A DNA stretch of 64,000 nt from Nemertoderma westbladi. Lineage: Eukaryota > Xenacoelomorpha > Nemertodermatida > Nemertodermatidae. Positions within the stretch are counted from its first letter, which is position 1. Every line of letters starts with the position of its first letter. The notes below the pieces were generated by a model. The model searched no databases and was not told where the DNA came from. It saw only the letters and a list, made by a program, of their open reading frames with translations. Location of the stretch: positions 1-64,000 of the forward strand of contig JAUCBJ010000593.1 of the NCBI GenBank assembly GCA_032718475.1, read 5' to 3'. A program made the position numbers and the translations under genes. Below, piece after piece: positions 10,493 through 22,900 of the stretch.

Positions 10493-13400
10493 ATGCCCAA
10501 CCTTGCTCTCTTATCTCCCTATTCTCACCAGACGTTCGTCTCGCTCTGCTATCTCCCCATTCTCACCAGAAATTCGTCTCGCTCTGCTATCTCCCAATTC
10601 TCACCAGAAATTCGTCTCGCTCTGCTATCTCCCCATTCTCACCAGAAATTCGTCTCGCTCTGCTATCTCCCTATTCCAATCAGACCTTTGTCTCGCTCTG
10701 CTATCTCCCCATTCCAATCAGATCTTCGTCTCGCTCTACTATCTCCCTATTCCAATCAGACCTTTGTCTCGCTCTGCTATCTCCCCATTCCATCGGACCT
10801 TCGTCTCGCTCTGCTATCTCCCCATTTCCATCAGACCTTCGTCTCGCTCTGCTATCTCCCCATTCTCACCAGACCTTCGTCTCGCTCTGCTATCTCCCCA
10901 TTCCATTCAGACCTTTGTCTCGCTCTGCTATCTCCCCATTTCCACCAGACCTTCGTCTCGCTCTGCTATCTCCCCATTCTCACCAGACCCTCGTCTCGCT
11001 CTGCTATCTCCCCATTCCATCGGACCTTCGTCTCGCTCTGCTATCTCCCCATTTCCATCAGACCTTCGTCTCGCTCTGCTATCTCCCCATTCTCACCAGA
11101 CCTTTGTCTCGCTCTGCTATCTCCCTATTCCAATCAGACCTTCGTCTCGCTCTGCTATCTCCCCATTTCCACCAGACCTTCGTCTCGCTCTGCTATCTCC
11201 CTATTCCAATCAGACCTTCGTCTCGCTCTGCTATCTCCCTATTCCCATCGAACCTTCGTCTCGCTCTGCTATCTCCCCATTCTCACCAGACCCTCGTCTC
11301 GCTCTGCTATCTCCCCATTCCCATCGAACCTTCGTCTCGCTCTGCTATCTCCCCAATTCCATCAGACCTTTGTCTCGCTCTGCTATCTCCCCATTCCAAT
11401 CAGATCTTCGTCTCGCTCTACTATCTCCCTATTCCAATCAGACCTTTGTCTCGCTCTGCTATCTCCCCATTCCATCGGACCTTCGTCTCGCTCTGCTATC
11501 TCCCCATTCCATCGGACCTTCGTCTCGCTCTGCTATCTCCCAATTCTCACCAGAACTTCGTCTCGCTCTGCTATCTCCCAATTCTCACCAGAACTTCGTC
11601 TCGCTCTGCTATCTCCCTATTCCAATCAGACCTTCGTCTCGCTCTGCTATCTCCCCATTCCAATCAGACCTTTGTCTCGCTCTGCTATCTCCCAATTCTC
11701 ACCAGAACTTCGTCTCGCTCTGCTATCTCCCTATTCCAATCAGACCTTCGTCTCGCTCTGCTATCTCCCCATTCCAATCAGACCTTCGTCTCGCTCTGCT
11801 ATCTCCCTATTCCAATCAGACCTTTGTCTCGCTCTGCTATCTCCCAATTCTCACCAGAACTTCGTCTCGCTCTGCTATCTCCCTATTCCAATCAGACCTT
11901 CGTCTCGCTCTGCTATCTCCCAATTCTCACCAGAACTTCGTCTCGCTCTGCTATCTCCCCATTTCCACCAGACCTTCGTCTCGCTCTGCTATCTCCCCAT
12001 TCCAATCAGATCTTCGTCTCGCTCTGCTATCTCCCTATTCCAATCAGACCTTCGTCTCGCTCTGCTATCTCCCCATTCCATCGGACCTTCGTCTCGCTCT
12101 GCTATCTCCCTATTCCACCAGACCTTCGTCTCGCTCTGCTATCTCCCCATTCCCATCAGACCTTCGTCTCGCTCTGCTATCTCCCCATTCCAATCAGACC
12201 TTCGTCTCGCTCTGCTATCTCCCCATTCCAATCAGACCTTCGTCTCGCTCTGCTATCTCCCCATTCCATCAGACCTTCGTCTCGCTCTGCTATCTCCCCA
12301 TTCCACCAGACCTTCGTCTCGCTCTGCTATCTCCCCATTTCCACCGGACCTTCGTCTCGCTCTGCTATCTCCCCATTCCAATCGGACCTTCGTCTCGCTC
12401 TGCTATCTCCCCATTCCATTCAGACCTTTGTCTCGCTCTGCTATCTCCCCATTCCATCGGACCTTCGTCTCGCTCTGCTATCTCCCCAATTCTCACCAGA
12501 CCTTCGTCTCGCTCTGCTATCTCCCTATTCCAATCAGACCTTCGTCTCGCTCTGCTATCTCCCCATTCCAATCGGACCTTCGTCTCGCTCTGCTATCTCC
12601 CCATTCCAATCGGACCTTCGTCTCGCTCTGCTATCTCCCCAATTCCCATCAGACCTTCGTCTCGCTCTGCTATCTCCCCATTCCAATCAGATCTTCGTCT
12701 CGCTCTACTATCTCCCTATTCCAATCAGACCTTTGTCTCGCTCTGCTATCCCCCCATTCCATCGGACCTTCGTCTCGCTCTGCTATCTCCCCATTCTCAC
12801 CAGACCTTCGTCTCGCTCTGCTATCTCCCCATTCCATTCAGACCTTTGTCTCGCTCTGCTATCTCCCCATTTCCATCAGACCTTCGTCTCGCTCTGCTAT
12901 CTCCCTATTCCAATCAGACCTTTCTCTCGCTCTGCTATCTCCCTATTCCAATCAGACCTTTGTCTCGCTCTGCTATCTCCCCATTTCCACCAGACCTTCG
13001 TCTCGCTCTGCTATCTCCCTATTCCAATCAGACCTTCGTCTCGCTCTGCTATCTCCCCATTCCATCGGACCTTCGTCTCGCTCTGCTATCTCCCCAATTC
13101 CATCAGACCTTTGTCTCGCTCTGCTATCTCCCTATTCCAATCAGACCTTCGTCTCGCTCTGCTATCTCCCCATTCCCATCAGACCTTCGTCTCGCTCTGC
13201 TATCTCCCCATTCCCATCGGACCTTCGTCTCGCTCTGCTATCTCCCCATTCCATCGGACCTTCGTCTCGCTCTGCTATCTCCCCATTCCATCAGACCTTC
13301 GTCTCGCTCTGCTATCTCCCCATTCCATCGGACCTTCGTCTCGCTCTGCTATCTCCCTATTCCAATCAGACCTTTGTCTCGCTCTGCTATCTCCCCATTC

Positions 13401-13602
13401 CAATCAGATCTTCGTCTCGCTCTACTATCTCCCTATTCCAATCAGACCTTTGTCTCGCTCTGCTATCTCCCCATTCTCACCAGACCTTCGCCTCGCTCTG
13501 CTATCTCCCCATTCCAATCAGACCTTTGTCTCGCTCTGCTATCTCCCTATTCCAATCAGACCTTTGTCTCGCTCTGCTATCTCCCCATTCCATCGGACCT
13601 TA
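10493..13602. repeat. Minisatellite C: 37/38-bp unit, about 82 copies
   Basis: The invariant core is TCTCGCTCTGCTATCTCCC, followed by a variable spacer (ATTCTCACCAGACC, ATTCCAATCAGACC, ATTCCATCGGACC and others) and TTCG or TTTG. The plus strand is pyrimidine-rich and open in all three frames (10493-13603, 10503-13607, 10915-13680). Units alternate between 37 and 38 bp, so frame is not maintained and the ORFs (repeating peptides such as SRSAISPF or LALLSPHS) are best seen as artefacts. Confidence 0.95.
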
Positions 13603-14223
13603 ATTAAGTTTGTTTCTGATTTAGTGATCGTTTTCTTCCTCTTTGTTTTCAACCTTCTTTTATTTATAATTTGGTGCTAATTTTTTTTAAACATACCCAA
13701 TGTTGGTAATAAAATCTCAATTCATTATATTATTTAATTATATATTTAATACTTAACTGTGTTTGTTGGTTATGTAACAGTAACGCTACCTCGACTCACA
13801 TTATTCACAATGCCTTGGAATTCCGACCAACTTATCAGTATTAAGGTGCGCCCTGTACCTCATGAGTATAGAACCCCCGACCGACACCTGAGCGATTAAC
13901 CTATAACCTCGCCTCCTCGAACTCGTTTAACTGCATTTTTAATTATTAGTAGATATACATTTTATAATTAATTAATTATTTTAGCTATTTTATAAATTAT
14001 TAATTCCATATGTTGGACTAAAGAATATAATTATTAATTCTATATATAACTGCTGTATTATTTTAGAATAATTGTAGTATACATTATTAGCAAGCGTTTT
14101 AATTGTATTTTAATCTATTATATTTGAGATTAAGCTTTTATTTTTAACATATAATTTGTTTGTATTAAATAGATTATATTTACATTATATGACATTTATG
14201 TTATGTAAAACTGTGTCGGATTT
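13603..14223. other. AT-rich stretch upstream of a putative first exon
   Basis: No ORF with domain content. A perfect 8-bp stem (TGTCGGAT...ATCCGACA, 14214-14241) lies just upstream of the predicted start codon. If 14293 is a real translation start, this stretch should hold its promoter and 5' UTR; I see no convincing TATA box. Confidence 0.35.
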
Positions 14224-14292
14224 ATGCTATGCGATCCGACAATACCAATTGATAATGATTTTGTTAATGGAATATCATTTTATACAGTATCT

Positions 14293-14353
14293 ATGAAGCT
14301 ACAGTGGACATTTACATTGATTTGTTTAGTATGTGAAATAACATTGGGCAAAG
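14293..14353 (+). CDS. Putative first coding exon encoding a signal peptide
   Basis: ATG at 14293 opens 20 codons reading MKLQWTFTLICLVCEITLGK, a typical signal peptide: short basic start, hydrophobic core, small residues at the end. It stops at AAAG followed by GTAAGT, a near-ideal splice donor at 14354. The exon ends in phase 1. An in-frame upstream ATG at 14224 would add 23 residues; I prefer 14293 because the hydrophobic core then sits at the N-terminus. The phase matches the laminin-G exon whose acceptor precedes 42578 (it starts by completing a codon with two bases). I infer they are exons 1 and 2 of one secreted or membrane gene with a 28.2-kb intron filled by minisatellite D and the LTR element. 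No transcript proves this. Confidence 0.5.
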
Positions 14354-14431
14354 GTAAGTCCTGAAAAGTCATAAAATTAGACTCCTAGTGCCTTTACACT
14401 TGTGTTGGCACTTCCTAGTAAAGCAATATAA

Positions 14432-16572
14432 TCCCCTCCATCTCCTCTATAAGGCCCCCCCTTCCATATATCCCAGTCTCCCACCTCCCTTCATCTCCTC
14501 TATAAGGTCACCCTTCCATATATCCCAGCCTCCCACCTCCCTCCACCTCCTCTATAAGGGCCCCCTTCCATATATCCCAGCCTCCCACCTCCCTTCATCT
14601 CCTCTATAAGGTCACCCTTCCATATATCCCAGCCTCCCACCTCCCTCCACCTCCTCTATAAGGGCTCTCCTTCAATATATCCCAGCATCCCACCTCCCTC
14701 CACCTCCTCTATAAGGGCCCCCTCCATATATCCCAGCCTCCCACCTCCCTTCATATCCTCTCTAAGGGCTCCCCTTCCATATATATCAGCCTCCCACCTC
14801 CCTCCATCTCCTCTATAAGGGATCCCCTTCCATATATCCCAGCCTCCCACCTCCCTTCATCTCCTCTCTAAGGGCCCCCCTTCCATATATATCAGCCTCC
14901 CACCTCCCTCCATCTCCTCTATAAGGGATCCCCTTCCATATATCCCAGCCTCCCACCTCCCTTCATCTCCTCTCTAAGGGCCCCCCTTCCATATATATCA
15001 GCCTCCCACCTCCCTCCATCTCCTCTATAAGGGATCCCCTTCCATATATCCCAGCCTCCCACCTCCCTTCATCTCCTCTCTAAGGGCCCTCCTTCCATAT
15101 ATCCCAGCCTCCCACCTCCCTCCATCTCCTCTATAAGGGATCCCCTTCCATATATCCCAGCCTCCCACCTCCCTTCATCTCCTCTCTAAGGGCCCCCCTT
15201 CCATATATATCAGCCTCCCACTTCTTTCCATCTCCTCTATAAGGGATCCCCCCCCCCCCACTTCCCTCCATCTCCTCTATAAGTCCTCTCCTTCCATATA
15301 TCCCAGCCTCCCACCTCCCACCATCTCCTCTATAAGTCCTCTCTTTCCATATACCCCAGCCTCCCACATCCCTACATCTCCTCTATAGGGGCTCCCCTTC
15401 CACCTCCCTCCATCTCCTCTATAAGGCCTCTCCTTCCATATATCTCAGCCTCCCACCTCCCTCCATCTTCTCTATAAGGTATCCCCTTCCATATATTCCA
15501 ACCGCCCACCTCCCTTCAGCTCCTCTATAAGGTCACCCTTCCATATATCCCAGCCTCCCACCTCCCTCCACCTCCTCTATAAGGGCTCTCCTTCAATATA
15601 TCCCAGCATCCCACCTCCCTCCACCTCCTCTATAAGGGCCCCCTCCATATATCCCAGTCTCCAACCACCCTCCATCTCCTCTATAAGGCCTCTCCTTCAA
15701 TATATCCCAGCCTCCCACCTCCCTCCATCTTCTCTATAAGGTATCCCCTTCCATATATCCAACCGCCCACCTCCCTTCAGCTCCTCTATAAGGTCACCCT
15801 TCCATATATCCCAGCCTCCCACCTCCCTCCACCTCCTCTATAAGGGCTCTCCTTCAATATATCCCAGCATCCCACCTCCCTCCACCTCCTCTATAAGGGC
15901 CCCCTCCATATATCCCAGTCTCCAACCTCCCTCCATCTCCTCTATAAGGCCTCTCCTTCCATATATCCCAACCTCCCACCTCCCTCCATCTCCTCTATAA
16001 GGCCTCTCCTTCCATATATATCAGCCTCCCACCTCCCTCCATCTCCTCTATAAGGCCTCTCCGCTCTACAACTTGTATTTATTAATGTAGGCCTCTCCTT
16101 CCATATATCCCAACCTCCCACCTCCCTCCATCTCCTCTATAAGGCCTCTCCTTCCATATATCCCAGCCTCCCACCTCCCTCCACCTCCTCTATAAGGGCT
16201 CTCCTTCAATATATCCCAGCATCCCACCTCCCTCCACCTCCTCTATAAGGGCCCCCTTCCATATATCCCAGTCTCCAACCACCCTCCATCTCCTCTATAA
16301 GTCCTCTCCTTCCATATATATCAGCCTCCCACCTCCGTCCATCTCCTCTATAAGGCCTCTCTGCTCTACAACTTGTATTTATTAATGTAGGCCTCTCCTT
16401 CCATATATCCCAACCTCCCACCTCCCTCCATCTCCTCTATAAGGCCTCTCCTTCCATATATCTCAGCCTCCCACCTCCCTCCATCTCCTCTATAAGGCCT
16501 CTCCGCTCTACAACTTGTATTTATTAATGTAGGCCTCTCCTTCCATATATCCCAACCTCCCACCTCCCTCCA
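14432..16572. repeat. Minisatellite D, left part (about 53-bp unit), interrupted by the LTR element
   Basis: The unit reads CCTTCCATATATCCCAGCC, then TCCCACCTCCCTCCATCTCC and TCTATAAGGCCTCT, with many variants (AAGGGCCCCC, AAGGTCACCC, AAGGGATCCC). From about 16062 a second module appears, GCTCTACAACTTGTATTTAT plus TAATGTAGGCCTCTCC. The plus strand is strongly pyrimidine-rich. The minus strand gives many short ORFs with GGWDIWKERP-like peptides that are repeat artefacts. The same array continues after 31650. Confidence 0.95.
16568..16572. other. 5-bp target-site duplication (CTCCA), left copy
   Basis: CTCCA immediately precedes the TG of the 5' LTR and is repeated at 31651-31655 after the CA of the 3' LTR. 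Five base pairs is a usual size for BEL/Pao integration, and the flanks rejoin into a continuous minisatellite D unit. Confidence 0.9.
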
Positions 16573-17756
16573 TGTAAAGGCTTTTGCGTAATTAGCCGGT
16601 TATTTTCCCCGTAAAGTACTTTGTAGTTGGTTTAACAGGCATAAAAGGCCTTGTCCTTACTGTACTGTTGTTTTAGAGGACATAAAAGCCATTTCTTCTG
16701 TATGTGTACTTTAGCGGACATGATTAGCAATTTTATGACGCAATGCGCCAAATCCTCTGTAAACAGTGTAGCTACCATGACGACGGCTAACAGCTGATGC
16801 TGTATACGTGGACCTTTTCTTTGTTCTCTGTTCCTTCTTTGTTCGGTCGACCAATCAGAGCGTTTTTTGCCTCTGTGTTAGAGATTGTATATAGAAACTC
16901 GTGGAGTTGAGTCAGTATGTGATTTTGTCCACAGCCTACAACATCGGCTTTGGAACCTCCGTGTTTCAGTCTTTAGTCCAACATTAGTAGGCTTAATTAT
17001 AGAACATATATCCATTATCTCACTCACTTAACTAATCATACATAACATATCATATCTCAATAATCATAACTTACTCATTCATAACTTAACATTGTACTGC
17101 TATTTACTGTCGTTTATTCATTATTTGTTGATGGAATATTATATTTGGAATACTGATAAATAATCAGACACCCCAATCTTCTTGATATACTAAAGGTTAG
17201 AGAGACCGGTTACATATAACGATTGCGACTTACATTAAGTGGTTTGAAGTGAATCTAATGCTATTTTATTGGCCCTACACGTATTGTCTGTTGTTCTCCT
17301 TATATGTGACTAAAATTAGTGAAGGTCAGCAGATTGGTGTGCAACATTGTGCAGTATTGTGTATGATCGTGATTGATAACGAAGCATCTCCTAAAGAATG
17401 CGCCATATACGTGAATCTATAGCCATCCCGTTGTGTCTAGTTTAAGTCATAACTCTGTTTATATATTTAGAGCGCCACGTCCTAAAGGAACTGTTAATAT
17501 TTCCCGAAAGTGAATAATATTTGTCAGAGATTATATATATTACGATCAGTCGAATAATACAGTAGGCCTACCCCGCAATACGGTTAGGCTTCCGAATCCA
17601 ATCTCCCGGGTATATCCAGCGGGTGAATGATCGCGCATAGACTGGTTTCGGTTAATGTAGTGTATCAAATACTTGTCATAGGCTAAAGACTATCTATCAT
17701 CTAAAAGACATCCCAATTTGGCAGGTTAAACTGCTAAAGGTCTGAAAGCGCAAACA
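16573..17756 (+). mobile_element. 5' LTR of the 15.1-kb element
   Basis: Begins TGTAAAGGCTTTTGCG and ends AAAGCGCAAACA. It matches 30468-31650 with about 15 differences, one of them in the last bases (GCGCAAACA against GCGCGAACA). No obvious tRNA-complementary primer binding site follows directly at 17757, where the sequence is ATAACAGATATAAAG. Confidence 0.95.
16851..16894 (+). promoter_or_regulatory. Candidate LTR promoter: CCAAT box plus TATA-like box
   Basis: CCAATCAGAGCG at 16851 is followed by TATATAG at 16888-16894. The CCAAT block is also kept in the diverged LTR at 403-414, which supports function; the TATA-like box is not clearly kept there. Transcription would then start near 16920 and define the U3/R boundary. 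This is an inference from motif spacing. Confidence 0.5.
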
Positions 17757-17807
17757 ATAACAGATATAAAGTTCGGATTGCAGGGTAGGCAATAAATACA
17801 GTTTAAT

Positions 17808-17885
17808 ATTGTTCTGGTAAGAACAATAACAGATAACTACGTACAATCAGAGGATATAGTTGTCTATTGTTCTGGTAAGAACAAT
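17808..17885 (+). repeat. Two identical 20-nt hairpins, 58 bp apart
   Basis: ATTGTTCTGGTAAGAACAAT occurs at 17808-17827 and 17866-17885. Each folds into a perfect 8-bp stem with a GGTA tetraloop, and each is followed by AACAGATA. The same AACAATAACAGATA string spans the LTR/leader junction at 17753-17766, so the repeat was copied from the junction. Confidence 0.85.
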
Positions 17886-17927
17886 AACAGATATAGCTTC
17901 TGTATTGCAGTAGGCAATAAAGCTGAA

Positions 17928-17945
17928 GTACCGGTTAACCGGTAC
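17928..17945. repeat. 18-bp perfect palindrome in the leader
   Basis: GTACCGGTTAACCGGTAC is its own reverse complement over all 18 bases. It lies 172 bp downstream of the 5' LTR, where a dimer-initiation sequence could act. Function is inferred only. Confidence 0.8.
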
Positions 17946-18162
17946 CTAGTAGGCCTGACTACCTAACTACCCGGACCGGTACCTACAGCAGTACAGGTAC
18001 AGCAGTATTATTCGATTGTGAAATTGTATACCGGTAGGCTGTTTAAGAGATTAGGGACTGTACACCCCTTGTTTCTTTTGGAGCTTACTTATTTCTGTCA
18101 GTTTTATTTATTTGTAGGCCAGTATTGAGCAGAAGGCGTGTAAGCCTGCTCAGATTGTACAG

Positions 18163-18738
18163 ACAATTTGTAGGCTAGACTGTTGTCTGACTGTTGTTAG
18201 GTCTGAAGAGACTGTAGTGTGTGTAGAGCATATGTCCGAAAAAGTATTAGTTAGGAAAGTAGGGGCTGCCAGTGCTGTGAGGTGGACCCCCTCGAAAGAA
18301 TAAGTCGTACTACTCGGTTAGAACGCATACTAACTAACCATTTCGGAGTTTGCATATACTGTAGTGTATTTAGGCTTGATAGTAGTCTGCCAGCGTTTTC
18401 TGTACTTTGTTTGTGTAGTTTGTACGGGTAGCGTAATATTTCTTACTTAGATAATTTGTAGGCTGGATTTTGTCTGGCTGTTGTTAGGTCTTGAGAGATT
18501 TCGGTGTGTGTAGAGTGTATGTCCGATAAAGTGCCAGTTGGGAACGTAGGGGCTTCCAGAGCTGTGAGGTAAACCCCCTCGAAAGAATAAGTCGTCCTAC
18601 TAGGTTAGAACGCATACTAACTAACCATTTCGGAGTCTGCATATACCATAGTTTGTTTGGGCTTGATAGTAGTCTGTCAGTATTTGGTCTGCATTTTGTT
18701 TGAGTAGTCTGTACGCGTAGCGTAATATTTATTATTCA
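18163..18738 (+). repeat. Direct tandem duplication of 288 bp in the leader
   Basis: Copy 1 (18163-18450) and copy 2 (18451-18738) align with a constant offset of 288 bp and perhaps 85 % identity by eye. The best-kept block starts CCCCCTCGAAAGAATAAGTC and includes GGTTAGAACGCATACTAACT followed by AACC, in which GGTTAG and CTAACC can pair. Conservation is concentrated in that block, while flanking bases diverge. Confidence 0.8.
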
Positions 18739-19937
18739 GAGTTTATGCGATTATTCGCAACATTCATATCCCCAAGTTTATTCCTACAGTAATTGTGCTT
18801 GTTATATATACCGTTATAGTTAAACTAACCCCGGTACTACATCAGGGCTGCTTGGCGTAGGTAAAGACTGGAGATTTTGTGCTTTGGTCACTCTGGCAGA
18901 TACCGTGGTTCTTTTAGCTGTTCAAGTATTTTAACTACTAATTATATTTGTTGTATAAGTACTTGTACCTAATTTAGGGTTTAGTGTACAGTACTTTCCG
19001 AAGGTGATTAGTGTGTAGGCAGTATATTTGTGTTGTAAAGTGGTTAATAGGCACGTTGGTTCTGGTAGACCGCGGTAATTAACTTCTAGGTAGGAACACT
19101 CCGTGATACATAACGTAGTACTTATAGCGATATGGCTATAAGTCGTCAGACGGTGGTATTTTCCTATCTGGACAACGCAGTATATTTACTACTACTTATT
19201 ATTTTCAAATACCGTAGTACCCTGTCCTTTGTAATAACCAGATATTCTAACCCTTTGTTAGGCTGGTTAGTAGACTTCTTGTAAAATTACCCTAAAAATT
19301 CGTACTTGTAAATTTTTGTGTTTATTTAGAGATTGTAATCTCACCCCGAATTGTATGTAATTTGTAGTATTAAGTAACTTAGGTAAATTAGAATTATTTG
19401 TTTTAGTGTCCAACAAGTAGCACTTCACTGAGAGCACACAGCTTCTGTGTAGTGACTCCCCCAGAAATAATAACATTTATTTCAAATATTGACAAAAACC
19501 CATTTTAACGGGTATATATATTATAAATCAACTCAAACCGATTTATAAAATAGTAGGCCTGTCATACAACAATTAGGTCTAAATATCAGTTGGACTACTG
19601 CTTAAATAATGGTAATAAAGTAAGTTAAAGTAACCAAGTAACCCTAAAATTCAGAAATTCAGTTATTCTAAAATAATTGACATACCGGTATTCACGATAG
19701 GCCTATTATATATTTATAAATTTAGGCTGAAATTATACCGGTATTCTGTAATTAATTCTAGTTCATAATTATACTTATATATACTATAAGCATACCGGTA
19801 TTCTAATATATTATATATATATCACGCTACACTGAGTAGCAGTATCGGTAATTAATTACTAGGCTAACAGTGATACTGAATTACTAGACTTGCTTAAACT
19901 GTAATAGAGCAGTAGGCATTCAACTGTACAAACAAAC

Positions 19938-22900
19938 ATGTCTGACACTAAACAAAACCTGTCGGACAGTCTCCTAGATACAACCATCTGTGACCCAGAC
20001 AGGAGTGTGGAACGTGAGAGACCGAAGTTCAATTCACATCCTACTGTAAGAAAGATCATCCCTCCAGTAGTAATATCAGACCCTAGGCTGGTCCAACACC
20101 GTAGGTCTATCATAGGCACTCGAGCTCAGGTCAAGCGGGACCAAGAAGCAGCGGAACCGCAACAACCCGCGAGCCAAGAACTTATTTCTCAACGGCCCGA
20201 CAGCTCCAGTAGTGCGGACACTGTAGAGCTGACACCCGAGCACGGAGCAAAGATGACAGATGCGGTTTATTCGGACCCCCTTCTCATCCTTCCTGCAGCC
20301 GTACTCACTAGGTTATTGATTGCGGTGGAAGAACACCAGATCGATTGGGCGAGAAATAAGCGATCGACTAAAGATAGTTATGCGGGATACACAAGGGAAG
20401 AACTGAAGTCTATTGTCGAGTCGCAATGGAACTTCCCCGGACCCGGACTCCCGTTTGATTTATCAGAAGCTGCCTGGGAAGACATACACAGGATGGGAGT
20501 AACCAAGGAAACCATCGATCCAGCTGTGTGGAAGAGGTCCGCAGCCGGATACGCACAGGGATTCTTCAGCTCTATGGACCGATTAAAAGAACAACTGTTT
20601 CAACAACCCCAAGGACCTCAAGAGCAGGGACAGCTGCTTTATCAAGTTAGAGAAAGAATTCTACGAATCAGGCTAATCTTATCGGCCTTTGAGGAGGCTT
20701 CTAAAAGAAGACAAGACACGTCGTTGCAAGTTGTCGTAAAGACTTGGTTTCAACGGGTGAGTCTCCAGGATCAAGGAACGGCTCAGTGGAAAGCTCAGCT
20801 GGAGGAGCGCTCAACCCATGGAGAATCAACAGACGCTACTTTTTCCCAAGTGGAAAGTGAAGCGACGGCAGAGAAACCGCATAAGAGGGATGCCATTGAC
20901 ATCTATCTGTCAGACTATCAGCGCTTTTTAGGAGATGAAGAGTTGAGGAGAAGGTTAGATGGACTTAGCCCTAATAGTGAAGGAACCCAGCGTGTGTTGG
21001 ACGCCATCGATGTGGATATGAGAGCTGCGAACCAAGCTAGATTTGATGAACGCCTTCGCATCACTAGAGTCCAAGAAGAACAAGTGAAGAAAAAACGTAT
21101 AGAAGACAGAAAGGCAGCGGCAGCAGCAGTGGCAGCTGCAGAAGCAGAAAGAAAAGCGGCAGTAGCAGCGGCAGAGGCAGAGGCGGAAAGAAAAGCGGCA
21201 GCGGCAGAAGCGGAAAGAAAGGCGGCAGTGGCAGCGGCCGAAGCGGAAAGAAAAGCGGCAGAGGCAGTGGCAGAAGCAGAACGGAGAGCGGCTGAAGAAA
21301 CCACCCAATTAGAATTGGAAAACATTCAGGAGAATCAAGACTGCATAAATAAACAGTTAACAGCTAGTAATATGCAGATGATGAATCGATCTACTCCCAA
21401 AAGACAGGGATATACATCATCTGAGGAAGGCGATACCACCGATACTGAAGGCAAAGGAAATAGATCTCGTCTAAGCAGACGTAGAAGAACATCCCACCGT
21501 CAGAAATTGCCTGATTTGCCTCCAGCTGTTAGAAGGCAACTAAATAACACAAACTTAGGTAGTACAGAACCCACAGACCAAATAATTAAAATAGAAAGAC
21601 TCCCTACTATAGTAGATGAGCCTGAAATAATTAGGCCTGTTCCCGAAGCCACCCCTTCGGTGGTAGAGACACCTGTACTCCCTGAACCTACCTCTAAATT
21701 CCCTCTGCACAGCACTAAGCTACCTGTGCCCAGCAGAACAGCCCATGAGACAATCCATGTCCTGGACTCCGAGCGAAATATTAATGATTTGTCGCCCGTT
21801 GTCCCTCGTCCGCCCGCTACAACGTTGGCGGCTCCCTCTTCGGCGGTCGAGTGGGTGGATGAGAGACGATGGGGGATGGATCTCCTGCTCGGGCAGATGC
21901 AGGAGACCGTTCAAAAATTCAAGGGCACAGTAAGGGAAAGTAGGTTAGAGTTGCAAGAAGTGCAGCAAAGTATCGCGCTAGAACGCGATAAATTAGTAAA
22001 TACACAAAAGGGTATACCACCACCCCCTGTAACAATGTGTCAACCTGTTAGGTCTGAAGTGTTTCATGCGCAAGGTGTGGAGCCTACACGCATCTATACT
22101 GCTAGTGAAGTAGAAACTCCTATAGTAAACCCTATTAAGGGTAATTATAAACCTGTTGATAATGATATTCCCTATAGACCTGATCATAATCCGAGAAATT
22201 TATATACCGATAACTCGATATTAAATAACACGATGGCCCAAGAAAGTTTTACGCGTCAAATGGCTAGAACCGAAGCCCGTCAAGCGGTAAAGGTGGGAGA
22301 GATAGTCAAGTTCAATGGAGATGAGATGAAATGGTTACCTTTTAATGAATATTATAAAGATAACATACAGAACTCTGTACTATCTAATGGAGAGAAACTT
22401 AGATTCCTCATCGAGTGCTTGGAAGGAACTCCCAAGTTAATGGCGTTAAAGATTATTGGACATCCCGATGGATTAAGACAAGTTTGGGATACCCTAAACA
22501 TCAGGTATGGTAATAGGACTAACATAGCTAGGTATTTATATGCAAAATTAATGGCGCCCCGAAAGTTTCTTAGCAGCGGGATTATAGAGTTTTCCGACGA
22601 GATTCAGGAGATCTGTAGACAACTAGATTGGTTAGGTAAGTCTCATGAATACCAGAATTCTATGGTTGTAGGAGCCTTAGTATCTAATTTGCCCAAGGGC
22701 GGAGTAGGTACACGCTGGGACAAGACAGTGTTATACATGATGGAACAACAACGAAGAGATCCTACCATGGCTGATCTCATGTCATTCTTAGATGGAGAAG
22801 TGAAATTGCAGCTCCTAAAGCAGTCCAGAGAGAAGACACCGGAAAACAAGGTAAGTGAGAAACCCGTTTCTAGGAAAAAGGTAATACCAGTGTGTTATAC

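Larger units (their letters stand above)
17757..19937 (+). other. 5' leader of the LTR element with hairpins, palindrome and direct duplication
   Basis: 2.2 kb between LTR and Gag start without coding signal. It contains two identical perfect hairpins (17808-17827 and 17866-17885), an 18-bp perfect palindrome (17928-17945) and a 288-bp direct duplication (18163-18738). Retroelement leaders commonly carry dimerisation and packaging structures; these are the obvious candidates here. Several ATACCGGTAT-like palindromes lie near 19683-19803. Confidence 0.6.

Noticed and set aside
10493-13680. Three plus-strand ORFs of 921-1036 aa in minisatellite C
   Set aside because: Same situation: every frame is open, units of 37 and 38 bp are mixed, and the predicted peptides are low-complexity translations of one DNA unit.
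20918-21325. Minus-strand alanine/serine-rich and Cys-rich ORFs opposite gag
   Set aside because: They are antisense shadows of the AEAERKAA coiled-coil repeat.
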